The notes under the pieces are model-generated. The model did no database searches and was not told where the DNA came from. It was given only the letters and a program-made list of their open reading frames with translations. Positions 25,609-34,144 of a stretch of DNA of 53,463 nucleotides are shown piece after piece. The position numbers and the translations under genes were made by a program. This stretch comes from Opitutaceae bacterium. GTDB taxonomy: Bacteria; Verrucomicrobiota; Verrucomicrobiia; Opitutales; Opitutaceae. Positions within the stretch are counted from its first letter, which is position 1; each line of letters begins with the position of its first letter. The stretch is from contig JAUSID010000199.1 in assembly GCA_030648295.1 (NCBI GenBank), positions 1 through 53,463 on the forward strand, given 5' to 3'.

Positions 25609-27495
25609 TTAACGCCGTGACTCCACCGGACCTTCCATCTCGGCCAGCGTCGTCGCCGCCTGCTCCCATGCGGTCGTCGCCTCGTTGATCTGATCGACGA
25701 TGGTGCTGAGCTCGCGGTTGAGGTGATGAAACTTGCCTTTGTCGGCGTACGTTTCCGGTGCCTCCAGCTCGGACGTGATTTCCGACTGCTTGGCCTCGAG
25801 TTCGACCACGCGCTTTTCGAGCTGGCCGACCTGCTCCCGGAATTTCCGCACTTCGTTCGGGCTCGGCCGTTTCACCGCGGGTGAAATGTGCTTGCCGTTC
25901 GGCGCCACCGCGGCCGCGGCGTTCTGTTTCGGCCGGGCGTCCGTGAAGCTGGCCGTGAGCGCGGCGCGGGCATCGCCCGCGCGCGACTTATCGAGATAAT
26001 AGTCGTAGTCGCCCGCGTAGGGCGTGAGCCGGCCGCCATGGACGTGCAGCACGTTCTGCGCGACTTCGCGGATGAAATGCACGTCGTGGCTGATGAAGAT
26101 GAGCGTGCCCTCGTAGTTCTTGAGCGCACCGATCAGCGCGTCGATCGACGGGATGTCGAGATGCGTGGTCGGCTCGTCCATCAGCAGCAGGTTCGGCGGA
26201 TTCACCAGGATTCGCGCGAGCGCGAGCCGCGATTTTTCGCCGCCGGAGAGGACCGTCACCGGCTTGTGCACGTCGTCCTTCCGGAAGAGGAACGCGCCCA
26301 AAATCGCGCGTGCCTGCTGCTCGGTGAGCTGGTTCTCGTTCGTGCGCAGCTCCATCACATTCTCGAACACCGAAACCTTCGGGTTGAGGTTGTCGAGCCG
26401 GTGCTGGGCGAAGTAGCCGACCCGCACGTTGCTGCCCACCTCGCGTTTGCCGCCCTGAATCGGAATCGTTTCCGAGAGAATCTTCAGCAGGGTCGACTTG
26501 CCGGCGCCGTTGGGACCGACGAGCACCATCCGCTGGCCGCGTTCCGCCGTGAAATTGAGATCCCGATACACGACATGATCGCCGTAGGCCTGCTGCACGT
26601 GCTCGAGCTCGATCACCTTGCGGCCGGAGCGCGGCGGCTGCGGAAATTTGAAATGAATCCGCTTCAGCTCCTCCGTCGGCTCCTCGATGGCGACTTCCTG
26701 GAGCCGCTCGATTTGCTTCTCCTTCGACTTGGCGCGCGAGGCGAGGGAAGCCTTCGCGCCGAAGCGATCCACGAACTTCTGGAGGTGCGCGATCTCGCGC
26801 TGCTGGTTTTTGAAGAGCGCCGCCTGCTGGGCCTTGCGGTCCTCCTTCTCCTTGATGAACGCGTCGTAATTGCCGTGGTAGTAGTGCAGCGTGCCGGCGC
26901 GCAACTCGAGCATGCCGGTGCACAGCGCGTTGAGGAACGCACGGTCGTGCGAAATCACGACGAGCCCGCCAGGATACCGCGTCAGGTAGTCCTGGAACCA
27001 GAGCAGCGCCTCGAGATCGAGATGGTTGGTCGGCTCGTCGAGCAGCAGCAGCGCCGGCTCGGCCACGAGCAGCCGGGCGAGATGCGCGCGCATGACCCAG
27101 CCGCCGGAGAACGACCTGGCCGGCTTGTCGGCTTCACCTTCCTTGAATCCGAGGCCGGCCAGGATCTTCCGGGCGCGGGGCTCCAGCGTGTAGTCGATGT
27201 CGAATTCATCCTCGTCCGGCTCGAGCTTCTTCCCGCTCGTGGCCATCTGGAGAATCGTCTCATTGCCGGCCGGTGCGCTTTCCTGCGGCAGAAACCCGAA
27301 GTCCGCGCCGCGCTCCCATTCAATGGTGCCGGTGTCGGGCTTCTCCTCGCCGAGGATCAGACTGAACAGGGTGGTCTTGCCGGCACCGTTGGGGCCGACA
27401 AACCCGAGCCGATCGGTGCGCGCAATGAACAGCGACACGTCGCTGAACAGCGTGCGCGTGCCGTAGGACTTGGATACATCGGCCAGAGTGAGCAT
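25609..27495 (-). CDS. ABC-F family ATPase (ribosome-associated type)
   Basis: 628 residues with two ABC domains and no membrane segments. Domain 1 has Walker A GPNGAGKTT, signature FSGGWVMRAHLARLL and Walker B LLLLDEPTNHLD. The inter-domain linker (ELKRIHFKFPQPPRSGRK) is preceded by an arm-like helical region. Domain 2 has GPNGAGKST, LSGGEKSRLALARIL and LLLMDEPTTHLD. A C-terminal coiled coil (about 550-620) recalls Uup/YdiF. I used MLTLADVSKSYG at 27495. ABC-F proteins act on the ribosome E site in translation or antibiotic protection. Confidence 0.93.
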   Translation of the reverse strand: MLTLADVSKSYGTRTLFSDVSLFIARTDRLGFVGPNGAGKTTLFSLILGEEKPDTGTIEWERGADFGFLPQESAPAGNETILQMATSGKKLEPDEDEFDIDYTLEPRARKILAGLGFKEGEADKPARSFSGGWVMRAHLARLLVAEPALLLLDEPTNHLDLEALLWFQDYLTRYPGGLVVISHDRAFLNALCTGMLELRAGTLHYYHGNYDAFIKEKEDRKAQQAALFKNQQREIAHLQKFVDRFGAKASLASRAKSKEKQIERLQEVAIEEPTEELKRIHFKFPQPPRSGRKVIELEHVQQAYGDHVVYRDLNFTAERGQRMVLVGPNGAGKSTLLKILSETIPIQGGKREVGSNVRVGYFAQHRLDNLNPKVSVFENVMELRTNENQLTEQQARAILGAFLFRKDDVHKPVTVLSGGEKSRLALARILVNPPNLLLMDEPTTHLDIPSIDALIGALKNYEGTLIFISHDVHFIREVAQNVLHVHGGRLTPYAGDYDYYLDKSRAGDARAALTASFTDARPKQNAAAAVAPNGKHISPAVKRPSPNEVRKFREQVGQLEKRVVELEAKQSEITSELEAPETYADKGKFHHLNRELSTIVDQINEATTAWEQAATTLAEMEGPVESRR

Positions 27496-27659
27496 CGAAA
27501 CCGCCCAAAACACCGACTTCCCTGCCGGTCGTCAACCATCCGCTTCAGATCGTTTCATGTGTCGATCGGCCCGCCATATTCGGGTGGGATCCCACGGGGT
27601 GCCGCCGCCGCCGCAATCATGTGATGGGTGCCAGCTTTGCGGCCAGTCGACCTCGTGGC

Positions 27660-28571
27660 TTAGCGTGCTGCGGTCAGCGCGATGCAGCCGGCGACGGCGA
27701 GCACGCCACCCACGATGGCGCGCTTCGGCGGCCGGTCGCCTTCGAGCCAGAACGCGATCGGAATCGCGAGCAGCGGTGCGGTCGCCACGATTGGCAGCAC
27801 GATGCCGCTGGGTGTCGTCGCGAGTGCCCATTGATAGCAGCTTACGCCGACCACGGGACCCGCGATTCCGTTGGCCAGCATCCAAAGGTATCCGCGCCGA
27901 CGCTCCGCGACCGGCGGAAGTTCAGGCGAGGGGATTCGGCGCAGCAATCCCAGGATGACAAACCACAGCCCGACGAAAACCAGCCCGGCGAGAATCCGAT
28001 GATACGCGGCCGTGAGCCCAAACAGCGCGGTGTGCGCCGATTCACCGGCGGCATCCGCGACGGTCACGCCTTTGCGGCTGACGAGCGCACCGAAACCCTG
28101 GCCGCAGGCGGCCACGAACCCGAAGAGAAAACCGATCGCGCGCACTTTCACCCGCGGCGGATTTTTCCGGCTGGGCGTGATCGCCACCGCCACGCCCGCG
28201 AGGATCAGACCCCCCCACATCACCTGCAGTGCGGTTAATCGCGTGCCGAGCCAGAGCCATTCGCCGAGCGCGGCGAGCGGCGCCGCCAGGCATTGCGTCA
28301 TCAGCACCGTGATTCGCGAGCCGAGTAGCGGCAGCGCGGCGAACACCCCGAGGTCACCGATCCCCATCCCAATCACGCCGCTGAGCATGAACCACCCCAC
28401 GCTTGCGCTCGTGAACCCGTACCCCAGCGTGTGCGCCAGGAGTCCGAGTACCGAGGCCGCAATCATCAACCGGCCAAGATTCGCCTTTACGGGTCCCAGC
28501 CGCCGAATGCTGTGGCTGGCGCAGGTGGTGGTGAGCGCGAAACAGAACGCGGCCAGGAATGAAGCGAGCAT
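27660..28571 (-). CDS. EamA/DMT-family transporter
   Basis: A 303-residue drug/metabolite transporter with about ten membrane segments in two EamA halves: MLASFLAAFCFALTTTCAS, LSGVIGMGIGDLGVFAALPL and VMWGGLILAGVAVAI in the first, IGFLFGFVAACGQGFGALVS and PIVATAPLLAIPIAFWLEGD in the second. The start at 28571 begins directly at the first helix. Substrate unknown. Confidence 0.88.
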   Translation of the reverse strand: MLASFLAAFCFALTTTCASHSIRRLGPVKANLGRLMIAASVLGLLAHTLGYGFTSASVGWFMLSGVIGMGIGDLGVFAALPLLGSRITVLMTQCLAAPLAALGEWLWLGTRLTALQVMWGGLILAGVAVAITPSRKNPPRVKVRAIGFLFGFVAACGQGFGALVSRKGVTVADAAGESAHTALFGLTAAYHRILAGLVFVGLWFVILGLLRRIPSPELPPVAERRRGYLWMLANGIAGPVVGVSCYQWALATTPSGIVLPIVATAPLLAIPIAFWLEGDRPPKRAIVGGVLAVAGCIALTAAR

Positions 28572-28787
28572 CGCGGAGCGCGCGCATTCGCGGGCCAATG
28601 CTTCGCCAGCGCAAGCCGGTTCACGGCAAACGGTTGAATGCGCCGGTGCCGCTCCGCTCAAAACCGGCGCAAAACGGCTGCAATCAGAGGAGAAGACCCC
28701 ATCCGGGCGCCGTTTTGGGCCGGGTTCCCTGTGGTTGAATAATTTTGTGCTTCTGCGGCGGCAGCTACTTTCTCAACGTGATCCGTT

Positions 28788-29834
28788 ATGAAAGCGAAAC
28801 GCCAGTCGAAGCGCCCCGAGGACACCAATGCCGCGCTGGCGGCGAAGAAGGGCGCGGTGTCGCGGTTCATCGCCCGGAATTATCGCCACTTCAACGCCGC
28901 GTCGCTGCTCGATGCGGCGAAGGGTTTTGAAACGCACCTGGGGGCGGGTGGCCGGATGCTTGTGACCATTGCTGGGGCCATGTCGACGGCGGAGCTCGGC
29001 ATCTCGCTGGCGGAGATGATTCGCCGCGACAAGATCCATGCGGTGGTCTGCACCGGCGCGAACCTCGAGGAGGACGTCTTCAACCTGGTGGCGCACGACT
29101 ACTACGAGCGCGTGCCGCATTACCGGCAACTGTCGTCGGAGGACGAAGAGGCCCTGCTCAGCCGGCACATGAACCGCGTGACCGACACGTGTATCCCGGA
29201 AATGGAGGCGATGCGGCGGATCGAGGCGGCGGTGCTGGAAGAGTGGGTGGCGGCGGACCAGGCGGGCGAGCGGTACTTCCCGCACGAGTTCATGTATCGG
29301 GTGCTGCGCAGCGGAAAGCTGAAGAAAAGCTACCAGATCGATCCGAAGAATTCCTGGGTGCTGGCGGCCTGCGAAAAAAACCTTCCCATCCTGGTGCCGG
29401 GCTGGGAGGACGCTACGCTCGGCAATATGTACGCCGCTGCCGTGATTCGCGGCGACGTCAGGAATGTGCACACGGTCCGCACGGGCATCGAATACATGAC
29501 GTGGCTGGCCGACTGGTACACAAAGAACGCGAAGCTGCTGCCCAATCGCGAGGGCTCCATCGGGTTCTTCCAAATCGGCGGCGGCATTGCGGGCGATTTC
29601 CCGATTTGCGTCGTGCCCATGCTGCACCAGGACCTCGAACGGATGGGAATTCCACGATGGGGATATTTCGCGCAGATCAGCGACTCAACCACGAGCTACG
29701 GCAGCTATTCCGGCGCCGTGCCCAACGAAAAAATCACGTGGGGCAAACTCGGGCCCACGACGCCGAAATTCGTGATCGAAAGTGATGCCACGATCGTTGC
29801 GCCGCTGATCTTCGCCTGGGTGCTCGGGCAGTAA
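28788..29834 (+). CDS. Deoxyhypusine synthase-like enzyme
   Basis: 348 residues of the DHS family, which transfers an aminobutyl group from spermidine using NAD. The N-terminal region GGRMLVTIAGAMSTAELG, CTGANLEEDVFN and GWEDATLGNMYAAAVI are family blocks. The catalytic lysine is conserved as Lys320 in ITWGKLGP, and ESDATIVAPLIF ends the protein. Bacteria lack eIF5A in general, so the acceptor is probably a polyamine (homospermidine formation, as in the plant enzyme derived from DHS) or an unknown protein. It stands alone, followed by a repeat array. Confidence 0.9.
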   Translation: MKAKRQSKRPEDTNAALAAKKGAVSRFIARNYRHFNAASLLDAAKGFETHLGAGGRMLVTIAGAMSTAELGISLAEMIRRDKIHAVVCTGANLEEDVFNLVAHDYYERVPHYRQLSSEDEEALLSRHMNRVTDTCIPEMEAMRRIEAAVLEEWVAADQAGERYFPHEFMYRVLRSGKLKKSYQIDPKNSWVLAACEKNLPILVPGWEDATLGNMYAAAVIRGDVRNVHTVRTGIEYMTWLADWYTKNAKLLPNREGSIGFFQIGGGIAGDFPICVVPMLHQDLERMGIPRWGYFAQISDSTTSYGSYSGAVPNEKITWGKLGPTTPKFVIESDATIVAPLIFAWVLGQ

Positions 29835-29843
29835 TCGGAATTC

Positions 29844-30068
29844 GGTTCAGGGTTCTGAGTTCTGAGTTTTGGGTTCTGGGTTTCGGGTTTCGCGTTTCGA
29901 GTTCATCGGGATTCGGAGCGGGCGTTTTGAGTTTTGGGCATTGCGCGGTTAGTTGGGCGCTTCCGAGAGGAATGGACCGTGCGCTGTCTGAACCTGGAAC
30001 TCGGAACGCGGAACGTTGCGGTCCGAAAACGCAAAACCCGAAACCCGAAACCCGAAACCCGAAACCGA
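29844..30068. repeat. 7-nt degenerate tandem arrays, inverted pair
   Basis: The left arm (29844 to about 29908) has TTCTGAG, TTTTGGG, TTCTGGG, TTTCGGG, TTTCGCG and TTTCGAG units. The right arm (29993-30068) has GAACTCG, GAACGCG and four GAAACCC units. The inner ends pair (CGCGTTTCGAGTTC with GAACTCGGAACGCG) and so do the outer ends (GGGTTTC with GAAACCC), around a roughly 85-nt interior without a gene. The right arm stops 1-2 nt before the next start codon. Confidence 0.9.
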
Positions 30069-30069
30069 A

Positions 30070-32331
30070 ATGCCGAATGCCCTCGCCGGCGAAAAATCGC
30101 CCTACCTGCTCCAGCACGCCAGCAACCCGGTCGAGTGGCTGCCGTGGGGTGAGAGGGCGTTCGCGAAGGCCCGCGCGGAGCAAAAGCCGATTTTCCTGAG
30201 CATCGGCTACTCGACCTGCCACTGGTGTCACGTGATGGCGCACGAGTCTTTTGAAAACGAGGCTATTGCGAAGATCCTGAACGAACACTTCGTGCCGGTG
30301 AAGGTGGATCGCGAGGAGCGGCCGGACGTCGACAAAGTGTATATGGCCTACGTGCAGGCGATGACCGGCCACGGAGGCTGGCCGCTGAGTGCGTGGCTCA
30401 CGCCGGAGCTGAAGCCGTTTTATGGCGGGACCTATTTTCCGCCGGACGAGCGTCACGGCCGCCCGGGGTTTCCCGGGCTGCTGCTGGCGATTGCGCGAGG
30501 ATGGAAGGACCAGCGCGAGCAGCTGCTGGCCGAAGGCGAGCGGGTGCTGACCGCGTTGCGGGATTATTACGCCGGCAAACGCGGCGAAGAGAACACCGTG
30601 AAGCCGGCCATGGAAACACGGGAGCAATCGCTCGTCGAGGGCGCCAGCAAGGCGTTCGAAAAGGGTTTCGAGTATTTCTACGAGGCGTTCGACGCGACGC
30701 ATGGCGGGTTCGGCGGCGCGCCGAAATTTCCGCGCGCCTCGAATCTGACGTTCCTGATGCGGGTCGTCGCCCTCCAGGGGCGCGACAGCCAGATGGGCGG
30801 CGAAGCGGTGAAAATGGTCTCGGCCACGCTCCAGGCGATGGCGCGCGGCGGCATCCACGATCACGTGGGCGGCGGGTTTCACCGCTACTCGGTGGACGAG
30901 ACCTGGTTTGTGCCGCACTTCGAAAAAATGCTGTATGACCAGGCGCAGATCGCGGTCAACTGCCTGGAGGCCCGGCAGGCAACGGGCGACGAGCGGTTCG
31001 CCTGGCTCGCCCGTGACATCTTCGACTACGTCGAGCGCGACCTCACCAGCCCGGAGGGTGCGTTCTACACGGCCGAAGATGCCGACAGCCCGCTTCCCGA
31101 TCGCGCGGCCGGCGGCGACGGGCCCGGGCACGCCGAGGGCGCGTTTTATGTCTGGTCAGCGGTGGAACTGCGCCGCGTACTCGCCGCGGATTTCCCGTTC
31201 TTCGCGTGGCATTTTGGCATCGAGGAAAATGGCAACGTGCCGGCGCAGCTCGACCCGCAGGCGGAATTCCGCGGCAAGAACATCCTCCACCAGCGCCGCT
31301 CGCTGCTCGATACCGCCAGGAAATTCTCGCTCACGCCGGAAACGGCGAACGAGCGGTTGATGGCGAGCCTCGCGAAATTGTCGCACGTGCGCGCGCAGCG
31401 GCCGCGGCCGCATCTCGACGACAAGGTTCTGACCGCCAACAACGGGTTGATGATTTCCGCGCTCGCGCGGGCCCATCAGGTGCTGGGTGACCTCCGCGAC
31501 CCGCAACCGCTTACCCGCGACGACAGCGCGGGCGAGGAACCGGCGCCGCTGCCAGCGAGTGCGGCGCCGGCGCGATCATTTCTCGAACGGGCCGAGCGGG
31601 CGGCTGCGTTCATCGAACGTGAACTCTACGATCGCGAACGCGGCGTGTTGTTCCGCGCCTGGCGTCACGGACGTGGAACCGCGGAGGGCTTTGCGGAGGA
31701 TTACGCGTTCCTCGTGCAAGGACTGCTCGATCTTTACGAGGCCTCCTTCGACCTGCGTTGGCTGCAATGGGCCGATCGGCTGCAAGTGAAAATGGACGAA
31801 CTGTTTTGGGACGAGGCGGCCGGGGGATACTTCAATTCTGCCGCGAATGACGCGAGTATCGTGCTGCGGCTGAAGGAGGACTACGATGGCGCCGAGCCGG
31901 CCCCCAGCAGTGTCGCCGCCCTGAACCTCCTGCGACTCGCCGCGATGCTGAACGATGACGCCCGGCGTGAACGTGGACGGGCGACCCTGGTCGCCTTCCA
32001 ATCGCAGTGGGGGCGCGCGGCCCACGCTGTGCCGCAGATGCTCTGCGCCCTCGAACTGGCGCTGGAGCCGCCGCGTCATGTCGTCCTGGCCGGAAATCCG
32101 GCCGCACCGGAGTTTCAGGCGCTCACGGCCGTGTTGCACGAACGGCCTGGCCCGCGCCGTATCCTCCTCGGCGTGACGACAGTCGAGGCGCAGTCGTGGC
32201 TTGGGCAGCGGGCCCCCTGGCTGGCGGAAATGCGGGCACGGGACGGTCACACCGCGGCGTACGTCTGCGAGGAATACGCCTGTCAGGCGCCGGTATCGGA
32301 GCCGGAAGAGTTGCGGCGGCTGATTGGGTAG
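30070..32331 (+). CDS. DUF255 thioredoxin-domain protein (YyaL/spermatogenesis-associated 20 type)
   Basis: 753 residues. An N-terminal thioredoxin-like DUF255 domain (1 to about 165: [21 protein letters not shown], then [16 protein letters not shown] with Cys50 and Cys53) is followed by an alpha/alpha-barrel resembling N-acylglucosamine epimerases ([44 protein letters not shown]). Length is normal. I used the ATG at 30070; a start at 30016 would translate the GAAACCC array ([11 protein letters not shown]). The biochemical role of the family is unsettled. Confidence 0.92.
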   Translation: MPNALAGEKSPYLLQHASNPVEWLPWGERAFAKARAEQKPIFLSIGYSTCHWCHVMAHESFENEAIAKILNEHFVPVKVDREERPDVDKVYMAYVQAMTGHGGWPLSAWLTPELKPFYGGTYFPPDERHGRPGFPGLLLAIARGWKDQREQLLAEGERVLTALRDYYAGKRGEENTVKPAMETREQSLVEGASKAFEKGFEYFYEAFDATHGGFGGAPKFPRASNLTFLMRVVALQGRDSQMGGEAVKMVSATLQAMARGGIHDHVGGGFHRYSVDETWFVPHFEKMLYDQAQIAVNCLEARQATGDERFAWLARDIFDYVERDLTSPEGAFYTAEDADSPLPDRAAGGDGPGHAEGAFYVWSAVELRRVLAADFPFFAWHFGIEENGNVPAQLDPQAEFRGKNILHQRRSLLDTARKFSLTPETANERLMASLAKLSHVRAQRPRPHLDDKVLTANNGLMISALARAHQVLGDLRDPQPLTRDDSAGEEPAPLPASAAPARSFLERAERAAAFIERELYDRERGVLFRAWRHGRGTAEGFAEDYAFLVQGLLDLYEASFDLRWLQWADRLQVKMDELFWDEAAGGYFNSAANDASIVLRLKEDYDGAEPAPSSVAALNLLRLAAMLNDDARRERGRATLVAFQSQWGRAAHAVPQMLCALELALEPPRHVVLAGNPAAPEFQALTAVLHERPGPRRILLGVTTVEAQSWLGQRAPWLAEMRARDGHTAAYVCEEYACQAPVSEPEELRRLIG

Positions 32332-32367
32332 ATCGGGCGCCCAGCTCTCAAGTTCATGCGGCAAAGA

Positions 32368-32391
32368 GCAAAACCGCAGGAGCGGTTTTGC
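32368..32391. repeat. Perfect hairpin GCAAAACCGC / GCGGTTTTGC
   Basis: Ten-base arms around AGGA, about 36 nt after the DUF255 stop. No T-run follows, but the T4 in the arm may help termination. Another copy of the same arms lies at 36363-36382, so it is a dispersed element. The remaining sequence to 32563 shows no gene. Confidence 0.75.
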
Positions 32392-32563
32392 CCAAGCCGG
32401 GAAATGCTCAAGGGCTCCACCCCCGGGTGTTACCCACGAACAGGCTGTGTTGTCGGCGCAGAGTGGAGGGTGAAATTTCCCGGCTAGGGGGTTGCCGATC
32501 TTGCCGGTGGGTGTTTTTCGACATTGCGCCGCGCTGCGCAAAGGCGGATTAACATGCCGCGTC

Positions 32564-33169
32564 GTGAAAATTCTCGCTGTTGAAGACGATGCCGTGGCCC
32601 GCGCCGTATTGCGCCAGGCATTGCGGCGCCTCGGCCACGATGCCGTCGAAGCCCACGACGGCGAGGCGGCGTGGGAACTCCTGCAGCACGAGCCGGTGCG
32701 TGTCGTGGTCAGCGACTGGACGATGCCGCGCTGTGACGGACTCGATTTGTGCCGGCGGATCCGCGGCCGCGTCCGGGCGGACTACATTTATTTCATCCTG
32801 CTCACGAGCCGCGATGCCTCGAATGAAAACCAGACCGCCGCGGCCGACGCCGGGGTCGACGACTTCCTGACCAAGCCGCTGGACCTGCCCGAACTCTGGA
32901 CGCGATTGCGCGTGGCGGAGCGTATCCTGAAATATACGACGCAAGTGCGGCAGCTGGAGGAAATGCTCCCGATTTGCTCCTACTGCAAAAAAATCCGCGA
33001 CGACCAGAACTACTGGCAGCAATTGGAAGGCTACATCAGCGAGCGGACGGGCAGCGACTTCAGCCATTCCGTCTGCCCGGATTGCTACACGCGCATCGTA
33101 CTGCCGGAACTGGCGGAGATGCGCGCCGCCACGCCAAAATCCACCCCATCCGTTGAACGAAGAACTTAA
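32564..33169 (+). CDS. Response regulator with C-terminal CSYCKK/CPDC domain
   Basis: 201 residues from a GTG start that gives VKILAVEDDAVARAVL; no in-frame ATG lies closer than 32492, whose extra residues look non-coding. The receiver (1 to about 120) has the acidic pair in VEDDA, phospho-acceptor Asp51 (VVSDWTMPRCDG) and Lys104 (FLTKPLDL). The tail LPICSYCKKIRDDQNYWQQL, then FSHSVCPDCYTRI, is a cysteine motif found after PAS or receiver domains in many bacteria; its partner is unknown. There is no DNA-binding domain. The 3' end overlaps slyX by 17 nt. Confidence 0.9.
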   Translation: MKILAVEDDAVARAVLRQALRRLGHDAVEAHDGEAAWELLQHEPVRVVVSDWTMPRCDGLDLCRRIRGRVRADYIYFILLTSRDASNENQTAAADAGVDDFLTKPLDLPELWTRLRVAERILKYTTQVRQLEEMLPICSYCKKIRDDQNYWQQLEGYISERTGSDFSHSVCPDCYTRIVLPELAEMRAATPKSTPSVERRT

Positions 33170-33359
33170 CCGGCTGGAGGAAAAAATTGCCTATCTCGAG
33201 CGGCACGTGCTCGAGCAGGACAAGGTGATGCTCGATCTGGCGGAGCAGATCGGGAAACTCCGCCGCGAGATTGGGCGATTGCGCCACGCGGACTCGAGCG
33301 CCGCGCCTTTCGGGTCCGGTGAAGCCGCACCGGAAGAGCCGCCGCCACCGCATTATTGA
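33153..33359 (+). CDS. slyX: SlyX family protein
   Basis: 68 residues from a TTG start that lies inside the response regulator gene. LNRLEEKIAYLERHVLEQDK and LAEQIGKLRREIGRLR form the coiled coil, and the protein ends PPPPHY, the standard SlyX terminus. No ATG is available in frame. The overlap suggests coupled translation. Molecular function of SlyX is unknown. Confidence 0.85.
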   Translation: MNEELNRLEEKIAYLERHVLEQDKVMLDLAEQIGKLRREIGRLRHADSSAAPFGSGEAAPEEPPPPHY

Positions 33360-33448
33360 ACTGAGAGGCACGCTGCGTTGGGCATGACCGGGTGTGGTTG
33401 CCGTCATCCGGACCAGGCGGCTTGGCCGTCGGGGCGGCAATGTTATCG

Positions 33449-33877
33449 CTACGCGCCCGGCGCCGCCGTTCCAGCACGCGGCACGTCATCGCCGATCTTC
33501 GGTATCTCCGGTTTTGCGTCGGCCGTCAGCGCTTCGCTCACGACTGTGCCGATCCGCAACCACTCGTCGTAATTGAGGAAGCGGGTCGCTCCGGCCGCAT
33601 TTGCTTCCAGCGACCGATTGATGCCGGACACCATGATGATGGGGACCGCCGGATTTGCCTTCCGCAGGAGCGACACGAGCGTCACCCCGTCCACTTCGAC
33701 GGCGCGATGGGTGACAATCGCATCCAGTCCGGGTGTGGCCGCCATCAGGATCGCGGCATCCGCATCCTGGGACTCGTGGATCACTGCCTGCGGGAACTTC
33801 CGCAGCAGGGTTTTCACCAGCAGGAAACGGCTGTCAGCGTTATCGTCGATGACGAGAAACTTGCGGTGGCGGGGCAT
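33449..33877 (-). CDS. Atypical (pseudo-)receiver domain protein
   Basis: 142 residues, receiver domain only. The acidic pocket is present (FLVIDDNADSR, Asp11 and Asp12), but the phospho-acceptor position reads His57 (LDAIVTHRAVEVDG) and the conserved Lys segment reads TRFLNYDEW. Ordinary Asp phosphorylation is therefore excluded. The fold-defining strands (VPIIMVSGI) remain. It may act as a phosphorylation-independent docking protein. I chose 33877 (MPRHRKFLVIDD) over 33910. It has no output domain and converges on slyX. Confidence 0.8.
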   Translation of the reverse strand: MPRHRKFLVIDDNADSRFLLVKTLLRKFPQAVIHESQDADAAILMAATPGLDAIVTHRAVEVDGVTLVSLLRKANPAVPIIMVSGINRSLEANAAGATRFLNYDEWLRIGTVVSEALTADAKPEIPKIGDDVPRAGTAAPGA

Positions 33878-34144
33878 TGGTCCGAACAAATGTGGCGCGT
33901 CGCGTAGCAATCGCTACGTCGACGATCCATTCCGCGCAATTGAAACCATTCGGCAAATACGACGAAACTGCCGGAAACTGAACTAGGGAAATTTCCGGGC
34001 TCCCCGGGCCAGTGCAAATTGCATTTTATGGTCAGGCCTGCGCTGGTTTCGGCCGACTCGATGGCGCCGGTTGTTCGGCGAGTAAGGACGCAACTTGAGC
34101 CGGCGCCGTCCGATTTAACGGTGCCGGTTCCGCCGAACTGGTGA

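Noticed and set aside
25888-27624. 578-codon plus frame opposite the ABC-F gene
   Set aside because: Shadow of the ABC-F coding strand; no recognisable motif.
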